A DNA stretch of 64,000 nucleotides from Bog-756 sp963828385. Lineage in GTDB: Bacteria; Actinomycetota; Acidimicrobiia; Acidimicrobiales; RAAP-2. Of the stretch, positions 16,492 to 26,658 are shown one piece after another (within the stretch, counting starts at the first letter, position 1; each line of letters begins with the position of its first letter). Below the pieces are notes generated by a model. That model saw only the letters and a list, made by a program, of their open reading frames with translations. It was not told the DNA's origin and searched no databases. Made by a program: the position numbers and the translations under genes. The stretch covers positions 186,001 to 250,000 of the forward strand of contig CAWHEF010000002.1 in the NCBI GenBank assembly GCA_963828385.1, in the 5' to 3' direction.

Positions 16492-19044
16492 GTGTTTGAA
16501 CGATTCACAGACCGTGCTCGCCGAGTGCTCGTGCTTGCGCAAGAAGAGGCGCGTCTGCTCAACCACAGCTTCATCGGCACCGAGCACATCCTGCTCGGCC
16601 TCATCCACGAGGGAGAGGGTGTCGCCGCCAAGGCCCTTGATTCGCTAGGGGTTTCGCTCGAGGCGGTGCGCGAGAAGGTCGAGGAGACCATTGGCCTGGC
16701 TGGCACGGCTCCGACAGGATCACCACCGTTCACCCCGCGGGCGAAGAAGGTGCTCGAGCTCTCGCTGCGCGAGGCGCTCCAGCTCGGCCACAGCTACATC
16801 GGCACGGAGCACATGCTGCTCGGTCTGGTTCGAGAGGGCGAAGGGGTCGCTGCCCAGGTTCTGGTCAGCTTGGGCGCCGACCTCCCCCGGGTTCGCCAGC
16901 AAGTCATCCAGCTGCTGTCCGGGTATCAGGGCAAGGAGTCGGTGGGGGCCGGTGCGCCCGGCTCCCAGTCCTCGGACGCCCCGACCGGCTCCCCCGTGCT
17001 CGATCAGTTCGGTCGCAACCTCACCGCGCTCGCTCGCGACCGCAAGCTCGACCCGGTTATCGGCCGCGAGAAAGAGATCGAGCGGGTCATGCAGGTGCTG
17101 TCGCGCCGGACAAAGAACAATCCCGTCCTCATCGGCGAGCCGGGCGTCGGCAAGACGGCCATCGTCGAGGGGCTAGCCCAGCGGATCGTGGCCGACGACG
17201 TCCCCGAGACGCTCACCGCCAAGCAGCTCTACACCCTCGATCTCGGCGCCCTGGTCGCCGGCAGCCGCTATCGGGGGGACTTCGAGGAGCGACTGAAGAA
17301 GGTGCTGAAGGAGATCCGCACCCGCGGCGACATCGTCCTGTTCATCGACGAGCTCCACACGCTGGTGGGAGCAGGCGCTGCTGAAGGGGCGATCGACGCC
17401 GCATCGATCTTGAAGCCCATGCTGGCCCGGGGCGAGCTGCAGACCATCGGAGCCACCACCATCGACGAGTACCGCAAGCACCTGGAGAAGGACGCCGCTC
17501 TCGAGCGGCGGTTTCAGCCCATCAAGGTGGAGCAGCCGAACGTTGCCCTCACCATCGAGATCCTGAAGGGCCTGCGCGACCGGTACGAGTCCCATCACGC
17601 CGTCACCATTACCGACCAGGCGCTGGTGGCTGCGGCCAACCTTGCCGACCGGTACCTGGCGGACCGCTACCTCCCGGACAAGGCGATCGATCTGATCGAC
17701 GAGGCCGGTAGCCGCCTGCGCATCCGCCGGATGACGACGCCGCCTGCCTACAAGAAGCTCGAAGAGGACATCACGCGCATCCGGGCCGACAAAGAGGCGG
17801 CCATCGAGAAGCAGGCGTTCGACCAGGCGAAGAAGCTCGCCGAGCAGGAGAAGGAGCACCTCGACAGCAAGGAGGCGATGGAGGCCGAATGGCGTGCCGA
17901 GGGCGTCGATCTCTTCGACGTCGTAGACGAGGAGGTCATCGCCGAGGTCCTCGCCAACTGGACCGGGATCCCCGTCTACCGACTCACCGAGGAGGAGACG
18001 GCCAAGCTCCTGCGCATGGAGGACGAACTCCACAAGCGGGTCATCGGGCAGGAGCCGGCCATCGCCGCCCTGGCCCGGTCCATCCGCCGGACCCGTGCCG
18101 GCCTGAAGGACCCCAAGCGCCCGAGCGGCTCGTTCATCTTCCTCGGCCCCACCGGAGTGGGAAAGACGGAGCTGGCGAAGACGCTTGCCGAGTTCCTCTT
18201 CGACGACGAGGACGCCCTGATCCAGCTCGACATGTCCGAGTACATGGAGAAGCACACCGTCAGCCGGCTGGTGGGCTCGCCTCCCGGGTACGTGGGCTAC
18301 GAGGAAGGTGGACAACTCACCGAGGCGGTGCGACGCAAGCCGTTCTCCGTCGTTCTCTTCGACGAGGTGGAGAAAGCCCACACCGACGTGTTCAACGCGC
18401 TCCTCCAGATCCTGGAGGACGGCCGGTTGACCGACGCCCAGGGCCGGTCGGTGGACTTCAAGAACACCGTGCTCATCATGACCTCGAACCTCGGGACGGC
18501 AGATCTGCGGAAGTCGACGGTCGGGTTCGCCAAGACATCGGAAGCGATCACCTACGAGCGGATGAAGTCGAAGGTGAACGAAGCGCTGAAGGCCCACTTC
18601 CGGCCCGAGTTCCTCAACCGGATCGACGAGGTCGTGGTGTTCCACGAGCTGTCCAAGGACGAGGTGGTCGAGATCGTCGACCTCATGATCCAGCGGGTCT
18701 CGACCCAGCTGGAGCTCCAGGGGCTGAGCCTCGTGCTCACACCGTCGGCCAAGCAGCTGCTGGCCGACAAGGGCTACGACCCCCAGCTCGGGGCACGTCC
18801 GCTACGGCGGGCCATCCAGCAGCTGGTCGAGGACCCTCTCTCGGAACGCATCCTCTGGAAGGAGTTCCGGGTGGGTGAGACCATCCTGGTCGACGCCGAG
18901 ACGGTGACACCCGAGATGGTGGCGGCCTTCGACGTGAAGGGGGCGACACCACCGGTCGTCGGTGAGCAGCAGCTCAGCTTCACCGCCATCGAGGGCGTCG
19001 AGCCCCCGCCGCCGGTCGAGCTCGCAGGCTCCTCGGCCGACTGA
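16492..19044 (+). CDS. clpC: ATP-dependent Clp protease ATPase subunit ClpC
   Basis: 850 residues, a Hsp100 unfoldase feeding ClpP1P2. Order: N-terminal double Clp repeat (about 1-145, FIGTEHILLGLIHEGEG and its second copy), AAA+ D1 with Walker A GEPGVGKTAI (about 215), a coiled-coil middle domain (about 410-470), D2 with GPTGVGKTELAK (about 550) and the ClpP-docking VGF loop (KSTVGFAKT), then the C-terminal small domain. GTG 16492 follows a GGAGG site. The 3' end carries a tandem duplication that includes the stop codon. Confidence 0.97.
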   Translation: MFERFTDRARRVLVLAQEEARLLNHSFIGTEHILLGLIHEGEGVAAKALDSLGVSLEAVREKVEETIGLAGTAPTGSPPFTPRAKKVLELSLREALQLGHSYIGTEHMLLGLVREGEGVAAQVLVSLGADLPRVRQQVIQLLSGYQGKESVGAGAPGSQSSDAPTGSPVLDQFGRNLTALARDRKLDPVIGREKEIERVMQVLSRRTKNNPVLIGEPGVGKTAIVEGLAQRIVADDVPETLTAKQLYTLDLGALVAGSRYRGDFEERLKKVLKEIRTRGDIVLFIDELHTLVGAGAAEGAIDAASILKPMLARGELQTIGATTIDEYRKHLEKDAALERRFQPIKVEQPNVALTIEILKGLRDRYESHHAVTITDQALVAAANLADRYLADRYLPDKAIDLIDEAGSRLRIRRMTTPPAYKKLEEDITRIRADKEAAIEKQAFDQAKKLAEQEKEHLDSKEAMEAEWRAEGVDLFDVVDEEVIAEVLANWTGIPVYRLTEEETAKLLRMEDELHKRVIGQEPAIAALARSIRRTRAGLKDPKRPSGSFIFLGPTGVGKTELAKTLAEFLFDDEDALIQLDMSEYMEKHTVSRLVGSPPGYVGYEEGGQLTEAVRRKPFSVVLFDEVEKAHTDVFNALLQILEDGRLTDAQGRSVDFKNTVLIMTSNLGTADLRKSTVGFAKTSEAITYERMKSKVNEALKAHFRPEFLNRIDEVVVFHELSKDEVVEIVDLMIQRVSTQLELQGLSLVLTPSAKQLLADKGYDPQLGARPLRRAIQQLVEDPLSERILWKEFRVGETILVDAETVTPEMVAAFDVKGATPPVVGEQQLSFTAIEGVEPPPPVELAGSSAD

Positions 19045-19072
19045 ACCCTCGGCCGACTGAACCCTCGGCCGA
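19031..19072 (+). repeat. 16-nt x2.6 tandem repeat over the clpC stop codon
   Basis: The unit CCTCGGCCGACTGAAC at 19031-19046 includes the last sense codons and the TGA. It repeats perfectly at 19047-19062 and partly at 19063-19072, so the gene end is copied into the untranslated region. Confidence 0.85.
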
Positions 19073-19133
19073 GCATGGGCTGACTGGGTTGTCTCGTGGC
19101 CGGGCGGCCGGCTTCTTCGTGACAGCCGTTTCG

Positions 19134-19139
19134 TACCAT
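19134..19139 (+). promoter_or_regulatory. Leaderless -10 box for radA
   Basis: TACCAT is followed by 7 nt and then ATG 19147; no ribosome-binding site. Confidence 0.65.
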
Positions 19140-19146
19140 CGCCGCC

Positions 19147-20532
19147 ATGGTCAGGACCGCCAAGCACCACCGGTGCATCGACTGTGGGGCCACGACGCTG
19201 CGATGGGCGGGGAGGTGCCCGGGCTGCGGCGAGTGGAACACCCTGGTGGAAGAGGCCCAGCTCGGGCCGTTGGTCAAAGCCGTCGAGGAGCTCTCCCTGT
19301 CCGTGCAACCCGTCCCCCTGTCATCGGTGGACGGGTCCCATTTCGGGCCGGTGCCGACCGGGCTCCTTGAGTTCGACCGGGTCCTCGCCGGTGGCCTCGT
19401 GCCCGGGTCGATCACGATGGTGGGCGGCGAACCGGGCATCGGCAAGTCCACGCTGCTCCTTCAGGTGTTGGCGTCCCGGGCGTCTACCGGCGCCCGCGTC
19501 TTGCTCGTCTCGGCCGAGGAGTCCGCCCATCAGGTCCGGCTGCGCGCCGAGCGGCTGGGTCCGGTCCCCGCCGGTCTGCTCGTCCTGCCGGTCACCGAAG
19601 TCGGTGACGTCATCGACGTCGTGGCGGATACGCGTCCCGATCTCGTCGTCGTGGACTCGATACAGGCGTTGGCCGTCGGTCCACGGGGACCACGGGAACG
19701 GATGACGAAAGGGACGCCGGGGAGCACCACCCAGGTGCGCGCCTGCGCCGGGTTCCTCGCGGACATGGCCAAGTCGCACAACGTCGCCACCGTGCTCGTC
19801 GGTCACGTGACCAAGGACGGCTCGTTGGCCGGTCCCCGCTCCCTCGAGCATCTGGTCGACACCGTCCTGGGCTTCGAAGGGGACCGCCACCACGCCCTCC
19901 GGCTGCTGCGGACGGTCAAGCACCGCTTCGGGCCGACCGGTGAGCTGGGCTTGTTCCAGATGGGGGAACAAGGCCTCGTGGGCGTGGATGATCCCGGAAA
20001 GCTGTTGCTCGGCGACAGGCTCACCGGGGTTCCCGGCGGTGTGGTGCTCCCCGCCGTCCAGGGACAGCGGACCTTGCTCGTCGAGCTCCAGGCACTCGTG
20101 ACGAAGGCCGGGTCGACACAGCCCCGGCGGACGGCCGTGGGCCTCGACGGAGGTCGGTTGGTGATGGCGATGGCGGTGCTCACCGAGCACGTCGGCCTGC
20201 CGGTGCTGGCCATGGACGTGTTCGCCTCGGTGGCGGGAGGCATCAGGGTGTCCGAACCGGCGGCAGACCTCGCCATCGCCCTGTCCGTTGCCTCGGCGAC
20301 GACCAGACAGCCCCTGGCCCCTGACGTCGCCGCCGTGGGCGAGGTCGGGCTGTCCGGGGAGATCCGCCAGGTCACCCACTTCGGACGACGGCTCGAGGAG
20401 TGCGCCCGATTGGGCTTCACCAGGGTGGTCGTGCCGGCGTCGGCCCCGCCGGGTCCCCCGGAGGTCGAGCTGATCCGGGCGGCGACCGTGGTCGACGCCG
20501 TCGAGCACCGCGGCTGCTGGTCCGCTCGCTGA
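19147..20532 (+). CDS. radA: DNA repair protein RadA
   Basis: 461 residues. A C4 zinc finger (CIDCGATTLRWAGRCPGCGEW), a RecA-like ATPase with Walker A GEPGIGKST, the RadA-specific KNRFG-type motif (here KHRFGPTGELG) and a C-terminal Lon-like domain (VAAVGEVGLSGEIRQV). It is a branch-migration helicase acting on recombination intermediates. It has its own leaderless promoter, and disA follows, the conserved pairing in Actinobacteria and Firmicutes. Confidence 0.97.
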   Translation: MVRTAKHHRCIDCGATTLRWAGRCPGCGEWNTLVEEAQLGPLVKAVEELSLSVQPVPLSSVDGSHFGPVPTGLLEFDRVLAGGLVPGSITMVGGEPGIGKSTLLLQVLASRASTGARVLLVSAEESAHQVRLRAERLGPVPAGLLVLPVTEVGDVIDVVADTRPDLVVVDSIQALAVGPRGPRERMTKGTPGSTTQVRACAGFLADMAKSHNVATVLVGHVTKDGSLAGPRSLEHLVDTVLGFEGDRHHALRLLRTVKHRFGPTGELGLFQMGEQGLVGVDDPGKLLLGDRLTGVPGGVVLPAVQGQRTLLVELQALVTKAGSTQPRRTAVGLDGGRLVMAMAVLTEHVGLPVLAMDVFASVAGGIRVSEPAADLAIALSVASATTRQPLAPDVAAVGEVGLSGEIRQVTHFGRRLEECARLGFTRVVVPASAPPGPPEVELIRAATVVDAVEHRGCWSAR

Positions 20533-20680
20533 CGGGTTCGGGTGCGGGGACAGTTCGCGCACCCCTCGGCGTCGAGCTCGGATTCGACAGCGAACCGGCA
20601 GCGCGGAGATCACCGCAGGTCAGGACGCCGCCGTTGCCGACGGAACCGGCGACGTCGGCTCTGATCGAAACGGCGGCAGC

Positions 20681-20686
20681 TACCAT
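20681..20686 (+). promoter_or_regulatory. Leaderless -10 box for disA
   Basis: TACCAT is followed by 6 nt and then GTG 20693, the textbook leaderless spacing. The 160-nt gap after radA has no other gene. Confidence 0.65.
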
Positions 20687-20692
20687 TCCCAC

Positions 20693-21781
20693 GTGCCCGT
20701 CCGTCACGGCTCGCCGTTCACCGATGCGCTGGCAATGGTGGCGCCGGGCACTCCGCTGCGGGACGGCCTCGACCGGATCCTCCGGGCCAAGCGGGGCGCG
20801 CTGGTCGTGGTGGGCGACGGCCCCGGAGTGCTCTCGATCTGCTCTGGTGGGTTTCTGCTCGACGCCGAATTCAGCCCCCAGCGGCTGTCGGAGTTGGCCA
20901 AGATGGACGGAGCGATCATCTTGGCGGCGGACGCATCCCGCATCGCAAGAGCCAACGTGCACCTCATGCCCAAGGCGTCGATACCGACCACGGAGACAGG
21001 GACCCGCCACCGGACAGCCGAGCGAGTGGCCCGCTCGCTCGACGTACCCGTCCTGTCCGTGTCGGCGGCGATGTCGGTCATCGCCGTCTACCGCAACGAC
21101 CACAAGCACACGGTGCAGCCCACCGGATGGCTTCACGACCGCACCGACCAGGCGCTGGCCACGATGCAGCGGTTCCGGAGCCGCTTCGACGTGGCGTTGA
21201 ACGGTCTCTCGATGCTCGAGCTCGAGGACACCGTGTCGGTGGGCGACGTCGTGGATGTGATCCAGTCGGCGGAGATGGTGCTCCGGATCGCCGAGGAGGT
21301 GGAGGGCTACCTGGTGGAGCTGGGCGAGGACGGCCGTCTCGTGGGCCTGCAGTTGGCCGAGCTCATCGACGGGGTCGCACCGTCCCTCAAGCTCGTGGTG
21401 CGCGACTACTGCAGCGACGTCTCCACCGCGTCCGACCGGCAGGCAGCTGCGACCACGGTGGTCGAAGAGCTGACCAACCTGACCTCGGAGGAGTTGCGGA
21501 ACGAGAACCGGGTGGCCGAGGTGATCGGGCTGCCGACCTCGTTCAGCGACACCGAGTCGGGCGTGGAGCCCCGCGGGTACCGCATCCTCTACCGCCTGCC
21601 GCGTCTGTCCGACACCATCATCGAGCGCATCGTCGAACGGTTCGTCAACCTCCAGCAGATCATGCGGGCGACCCTCGGAGACCTCGAGAAGGTCGATGGC
21701 GTCGGCCGGGCGAGAGCCAACTCGCTGAAGGACGGGCTGGCCCGCATGGCCGAGTCGAGCATCTTCGAGCGCTATCAATAG
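20693..21781 (+). CDS. disA: DNA integrity scanning diadenylate cyclase DisA
   Basis: 362 residues. It makes c-di-AMP from two ATP and scans DNA. The DAC domain (about 1-150) has the DGA motif (MDGAIIL) and the RHR motif (GTRHRTAERVA). A helical linker is followed by a C-terminal HhH domain (LGDLEKVDGVGRARANSLKDGL) that binds branched DNA. It pairs functionally with RadA, which restrains DisA in Bacillus (established knowledge). The last codons and TAG are duplicated downstream. Confidence 0.96.
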   Translation: MPVRHGSPFTDALAMVAPGTPLRDGLDRILRAKRGALVVVGDGPGVLSICSGGFLLDAEFSPQRLSELAKMDGAIILAADASRIARANVHLMPKASIPTTETGTRHRTAERVARSLDVPVLSVSAAMSVIAVYRNDHKHTVQPTGWLHDRTDQALATMQRFRSRFDVALNGLSMLELEDTVSVGDVVDVIQSAEMVLRIAEEVEGYLVELGEDGRLVGLQLAELIDGVAPSLKLVVRDYCSDVSTASDRQAAATTVVEELTNLTSEELRNENRVAEVIGLPTSFSDTESGVEPRGYRILYRLPRLSDTIIERIVERFVNLQQIMRATLGDLEKVDGVGRARANSLKDGLARMAESSIFERYQ

Positions 21782-21824
21782 GCCTGGCGGCATCAATAGG
21801 CCTGGGTGGCATCAATAGGCCTGG
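21774..21824 (+). repeat. Triplicated disA 3' end including its stop codon
   Basis: The 14-nt core ATCAATAGGCCTGG occurs at 21774-21787, 21792-21805 and 21811-21824, spaced by 4-5 nt. The first copy contains the disA TAG. Confidence 0.88.
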
Positions 21825-21915
21825 AGGCGCCGTCACCGGGCCTCGTCGGCAGCCCGGTGACGAGCCCGGCAGCCGAGCCACGGTCTGCCGCAGGCCGTTC
21901 CGTGGTGACGGCGTG

Positions 21916-21921
21916 TATCAT
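21916..21921 (+). promoter_or_regulatory. -10 box of carD
   Basis: TATCAT, giving a leader of about 65 nt before the strong AGGAGG ribosome-binding site (21982-21987). Confidence 0.4.
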
Positions 21922-21992
21922 TGCGTGCCCGTTCTCAGCGGTCCCGATGTTGCTTCCGTTCCGGGATCAATCTGTGACGCCAGGAGGAATTG

Positions 21993-22465
21993 GTGTTCGA
22001 CATCGGTGACAAGGTCGTCTATCCCCATCACGGCGCGGCCGTGGTGGAGCGTCGTGAGACCAAAGAGGCGTTCGGGAAGAAGCAGGAGTACCTGGTGCTC
22101 CGTCTGGCCTATGGCGATCTCACGTTGATGGTCCCTGCCGACAACACGGACGGCGTCGGTCTGCGCGAGGTGATCAACGACGAGGAGGTCGAGGAGGTCT
22201 TCGCCGTCCTCCGCAAGAAGGAAGCCCGGATGCCGACCAACTGGTCTAGGCGGTACAAGAACCATTCGGAGAAGCTCCGTTCGGGCGACATCTACCAGGT
22301 GGCGGAAGTCGTCCGGAACCTCTCGATCCGGGACAAGGACAAGGGTCTCTCGGCCGGGGAGAAGCGGATGCTCCAGCGGGCCCGGCAGATCCTCGTCTCC
22401 GAGCTCACCTTCGCCCTGGGCGTAAACGAGGAGACGGCGGAGGTTCGCCTCGACGAGGCCCTGCC

Positions 22466-22469
<4 letters not shown>
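21993..22469 (+). CDS. carD: CarD-type transcription regulator
   Basis: About 158 residues. An N-terminal Tudor-like RNA-polymerase-interaction domain (FDIGDKVVYPHHGAAVV) and a C-terminal helical DNA-binding domain (KGLSAGEKRMLQRARQIL) that stabilises open complexes by binding the RNAP beta subunit and the -10 upstream fork. AGGAGG ends 5 nt before GTG 21993. The adjacent TTG at 21990 would give the MxF start of mycobacterial CarD but is too close to the site. ispD follows immediately, as in Mycobacterium. Confidence 0.93.
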
Positions 22470-23281
<812 letters not shown>

Positions 23282-23285
<4 letters not shown>

Positions 23286-23806
23286 CCGCAGAGCCGGAGC
23301 TGAGGATCGGGCAGGGGATCGACGTCCATCGGTTCGCAGCCCGATCCGGGAGACCACTCGTCCTCGGTGGCGTCATCATCTCCGAGGAGGGCCTTCCCGG
23401 GCTCGAAGGGCACAGCGACGCCGACGTGGTGGCCCACGCCCTCGCCGACGCCGTGCTCGGGGGGGCCGGTCTCGGCGATCTCGGCCATCATGCGCCCGAT
23501 ACCGACCCGGGCTGGGAGGGGGCAGACAGCCTCCTCCTGCTCACCGCCATGGTCGGCTCGGCCCTCGAGGCCGGCTGGGTACCGGTCAACGGCGACTGCA
23601 CGATCGTCGCCGAGCGGCCCCGTCTCGGCCCTCATGCGGCGGCCATGGCCCAACGGCTGACCTCGGCCCTCGGCGCCCCGGTGAACGTGAAGGCCACACG
23701 GCCCGAAGGGCTCGGGGCCCTCGGGCGTGCCGAGGGCATCGCCTGCACCGCCGTGGTGCTGCTCAGAGCCCACGAGAGCCGCTTGCCGGCCGGAGAAGGC
23801 CGGTGA
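23282..23806 (+). CDS. ispF: 2-C-methyl-D-erythritol 2,4-cyclodiphosphate synthase
   Basis: 174 residues, a MEP-pathway zinc enzyme releasing CMP to make MEcPP. Motifs are GQGIDVHRF (metal Asp/His), LEGHSDADVVAHALADA, GDLGHHAPDTDP, VNGDCTIVAERPR and NVKATRPEGLGALGRAEGI. ATG 23282 overlaps ispD's stop (ATGA), and its own stop overlaps rlmB's GTG. Trimeric cytosolic enzyme. Confidence 0.96.
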
Positions 23807-24738
23807 CCCCCTCCGGCCCCGCCGGGAGGGGCGGTCGTCGCCGCTCAGCCGGGCAGGCGAGGGCATCTCGCCGGGACCCGGCGAGAGGCCGGGGCCCGAG
23901 GGTGGGAGCGTCCCCCGGTGCACGCAGGGGGCAGCCGACGACCCGGGGAGCGGACCGGGCGGGGGACCGGAGCCGGAACAGGACGAGCGGCGGCCTGGGC
24001 GGCGAGCAGGTCGAGGGGCGCCAGGCGGTGCGGGAGCTCCTGAAAGCCGACCGACGGAGCGTCCGGAGCCTCCTCATGGCCGACGGCATGGACGAGTCGC
24101 CGGTCCTCGACAGCATCGAGCAGCTGGCCGGGGCCCGGCGGGTGCGGATCGACTACGTCTCACGACGCCGTATCGACTCCATGTCCCGGACCGATGCGCC
24201 CCAGGGTGTCGTGGCGATGGCCGCCCCTGTCGAGGAGACCCCGCTCGAGGTGCTGTGCGGGCCGGAGCGGGCCGGGCCGCCTCCGTTCCTCCTCGTCCTC
24301 GACGGCATCACCGATCCGCACAACCTCGGCGCCTTGCTCCGGAGCGCCGAGTGCGCCGGCGTGACCGGTGTGGTGATGGCTCGCCACCGGGCGGTGCATC
24401 TCTCGCCCACGGTGACCAAGGTGGCTGCCGGTGCGATCGAGTACCTGTCGATGGCGCTCGTGTCCGGGATCCCTGCTGCCCTGCGGACCATGGCCGCCCG
24501 CGGCGTGTGGTCCGTGGGCCTCGACGCCGCAGAGCGTCTGGCCCTTCACGATCTCGACCTCGGCGCCGAGCCGGTCGGCCTCGTGCTGGGGTCGGAGGGG
24601 TCGGGGATCGGGACGCTTACCCGGAAGCGGTGCGACGCGCTGGCGTCGATCCCTCAGCACGGGACCCTCTCGTCGCTGAACGTGTCTACGGCCGGCGCCA
24701 TCGCCTGCTTCGAGGTCGCCCGCCAGCGTCACCGGTGA
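23803..24738 (+). CDS. rlmB: 23S rRNA (guanosine-2'-O-)methyltransferase, TrmH/SpoU family
   Basis: 311 residues. A basic, Arg/Gly-rich N-terminal extension (about 70 residues) is followed by the L30e-like substrate domain (VEGRQAVRELLKA) and the SPOUT methyltransferase domain with the knot motifs LDGITDPHNLGALLRSAE, LVLGSEGSGIG and IPQHGTLSSLNVSTAGAI. It probably methylates a 23S rRNA guanosine ribose (G2251-type). GTG 23803 overlaps ispF's stop. cysS, which lies between ispF and rlmB in Mycobacterium, is absent. Confidence 0.9.
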   Translation: MTPSGPAGRGGRRRSAGQARASRRDPARGRGPRVGASPGARRGQPTTRGADRAGDRSRNRTSGGLGGEQVEGRQAVRELLKADRRSVRSLLMADGMDESPVLDSIEQLAGARRVRIDYVSRRRIDSMSRTDAPQGVVAMAAPVEETPLEVLCGPERAGPPPFLLVLDGITDPHNLGALLRSAECAGVTGVVMARHRAVHLSPTVTKVAAGAIEYLSMALVSGIPAALRTMAARGVWSVGLDAAERLALHDLDLGAEPVGLVLGSEGSGIGTLTRKRCDALASIPQHGTLSSLNVSTAGAIACFEVARQRHR

Positions 24739-24785
24739 GCAATCGCACCGTGTGGAAGGCACATGCCTCCCGCTGTGTGATGATC

Positions 24786-24830
24786 CTGCCGCATGAGGGC
24801 CTGCCGCATGAGGGCCTGCCGCATGAGGGG
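24786..24830 (+). repeat. 15-nt x3 repeat between convergent rlmB and DUF427 genes
   Basis: CTGCCGCATGAGGGC at 24786-24800 and 24801-24815, with a final copy differing in one base at 24816-24830. It lies just past the DUF427 stop codon (on the minus strand). Confidence 0.9.
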
Positions 24831-24837
24831 GGCCTCC

Positions 24838-25131
24838 TCAGTCGGCCGCCTCGACCGTCACCCCGTTCCAGAACGCCACGTGGTCGGTGATCTCGGACGC
24901 GGCCTCCTTCGGCTCGGGGTAGTACCAGGCGGCGTCGTCGTTCCGGGCACCGTCGACGACGACCGTCCGGTAGCTCGCCGTCCCCTTCCATGGGCAGACC
25001 GACGTCGTCTCGCTCGCCTCGAAGTACTGGTTGTGCACGTCTTCGGCCGGGAAGTAGTGGTTGCCTTCCACGACGACGGTGCCGTCGCTCTCGGCGAGCA
25101 CCGCTCCGTGCCAGGTTGCTCGTACTGTCAT
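24838..25131 (-). CDS. DUF427 domain protein
   Basis: 97 residues, matching the DUF427 family: VRATWHGAVLAESDGTVVVEGNHYFP, then SVCPWKGTASYRTVVVDG and AAWYYPEPKEAASEI-DHVAFW. The fold is a small beta-barrel of unknown biochemical role, common in Actinobacteria. ATG at 25129-25131; no ribosome-binding site, so it may be leaderless. It is divergent from the oxidoreductase gene 145 bp away. Confidence 0.85.
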   Translation of the reverse strand: MTVRATWHGAVLAESDGTVVVEGNHYFPAEDVHNQYFEASETTSVCPWKGTASYRTVVVDGARNDDAAWYYPEPKEAASEITDHVAFWNGVTVEAAD

Positions 25132-25275
25132 GGTGGGTAGAACACCGAACGCGGTCGCGGTGTTCCCGTGGTTGGATGGAAGCTGATCACAGCCACCGGG
25201 CTCGATGGACAGCTGGTGGTGGTTGCCGGACGGTTCTTCGGGGCCGTCCGGCCCGAACGCAGGCAAGGAGCGTCC

Positions 25276-26646
25276 GTGACGGAGCACGCCGATGTCGTCG
25301 TGGTGGGTATGGGCCCGGGGAGCGAGCACGTAGCCAACGAGCTGGCTCAGGCCGGGCTCGACGTGGTGGGGGTCGATGCCGAGCTCGTGGGAGGCGAGTG
25401 TCCCTACTGGGGATGCATCCCGTCGAAGATGATGGTCCGCGCCGCCGGCCTTCTGGCCGACGGACGGCGCATTCCCGGGATGGCCGGTTCGGCGTCGGTC
25501 ACGGCAGACTGGCTTCCGGTCGATCGCCGCATCAGGGACGAGGCAACCGACAATTGGGACGACTCCGCCGCCGTACGGCGGTTCGAGGAGAACGGCGGAC
25601 GGTTCGTCCGGGGATGGGGAAGCCTCGACGGGCCCGGTCGGGTCGTCGTGGACGGGCGGGACTTCGAGGCGCGGCGTGCCGTGGTCGTCGGTGTCGGCAC
25701 CCGCGCCTCGGTGCCCCCGGCGCCGGGCCTGGCCGGCACGCCGTATTGGACCAACCGGGAGGCCATCGAGACCGAAGCGGTCCCCGGGTCGATCGCCATC
25801 ATCGGCGGCGGCTCCATCGGCGTCGAGCTCGCACAGGTGTTCGCCCGGTTCGGAAGCCGGGTCACGGTGATCGAGGCGGGGCCCAGTCTGATCGGCATGG
25901 AGGAGCCGGAGAGCGCTGCCGTGCTGGCCCATGTGTTCGAGAACGAGAAGATCGACGTTCGGACCGGTGTCACGATCGACTCGGTGTCCCACGAGGATGG
26001 ACGGTTCACCATCGCCAGTGACGGGTGCGGCTCAGTGGAGGCCGAACGGCTGCTCGTCGCCACGGGCCGGGCGCCCGACCTCGTCCGACTCGGCGTGGCT
26101 ACCGTCGGACTCGACAACTCCGCCCGCTCCCTGCCCGTCGACGACCACCTGCGGGTGGCCGGCGTCGACCGCACCTGGGCCGTCGGGGATGTGACCGGAA
26201 AGGGTGCCTTCACCCACGTCTCCATGTATCAGGCCGAGATCGTCATCGACGACGTGTTGGACCGAACCGTGGTTCCGGCCGACTACCGCGCCGTGCCCCG
26301 GGTGACCTTCACCGATCCGGAGATCGGTTCCGTGGGCCTCACCGAGGAGGATGCGAGACAGCGCGGGCTTGCCGTCCGCGTCGGCACGAGCCAGATCCCC
26401 GAGTCGGCGCGGGGATGGATCCACAAGGTGGGGAACGAGGGGTTCATCAAGCTGGTCGCGGACTCCGACCGGGGCGTGTTGGTCGGCGCCACCTCGGCCG
26501 GACCGTGCGGGGGCGAGGTTCTCGGTCTGCTGGTGCTCGCCGTCCATGCCGAGGTCCCGATCGATCGCCTGCGTCACATGATCTACGCCTACCCCACCTT
26601 CCACCGTGCCGTCGAGGTAGCCGTCAAGGAGCTTGCCGACGAGTGA
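25276..26646 (+). CDS. FAD-dependent pyridine nucleotide-disulfide oxidoreductase
   Basis: 456 residues. The FAD motif VVVGMGPGSEHVANELA is followed by the redox-active disulfide GGECPYWGCIPSK (CPYWGC replaces the CLNVGC of lipoamide dehydrogenase). An NAD(P) Rossmann motif IIGGGSIGVELAQVFARFG and a dimerisation domain (YPTFHRAVEVA) follow. The active-site His-Glu pair of lipoamide dehydrogenase (HPTxxE) reads YPTFHRAVE here, so it is probably a mercuric/mycothione-reductase-like or quinone-type enzyme of unknown substrate. GTG 25276 has AAGGAG 6 nt upstream. It converges on egtD. Confidence 0.85.
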   Translation: MTEHADVVVVGMGPGSEHVANELAQAGLDVVGVDAELVGGECPYWGCIPSKMMVRAAGLLADGRRIPGMAGSASVTADWLPVDRRIRDEATDNWDDSAAVRRFEENGGRFVRGWGSLDGPGRVVVDGRDFEARRAVVVGVGTRASVPPAPGLAGTPYWTNREAIETEAVPGSIAIIGGGSIGVELAQVFARFGSRVTVIEAGPSLIGMEEPESAAVLAHVFENEKIDVRTGVTIDSVSHEDGRFTIASDGCGSVEAERLLVATGRAPDLVRLGVATVGLDNSARSLPVDDHLRVAGVDRTWAVGDVTGKGAFTHVSMYQAEIVIDDVLDRTVVPADYRAVPRVTFTDPEIGSVGLTEEDARQRGLAVRVGTSQIPESARGWIHKVGNEGFIKLVADSDRGVLVGATSAGPCGGEVLGLLVLAVHAEVPIDRLRHMIYAYPTFHRAVEVAVKELADE

Positions 26647-26658
26647 GGCGGTGCTCGA

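Noticed and set aside
17173..18645. 490-residue ORF opposite clpC
   Set aside because: Antisense shadow of a high-GC gene; the ClpC frame has all expected AAA+ motifs, the opposite frame has none.
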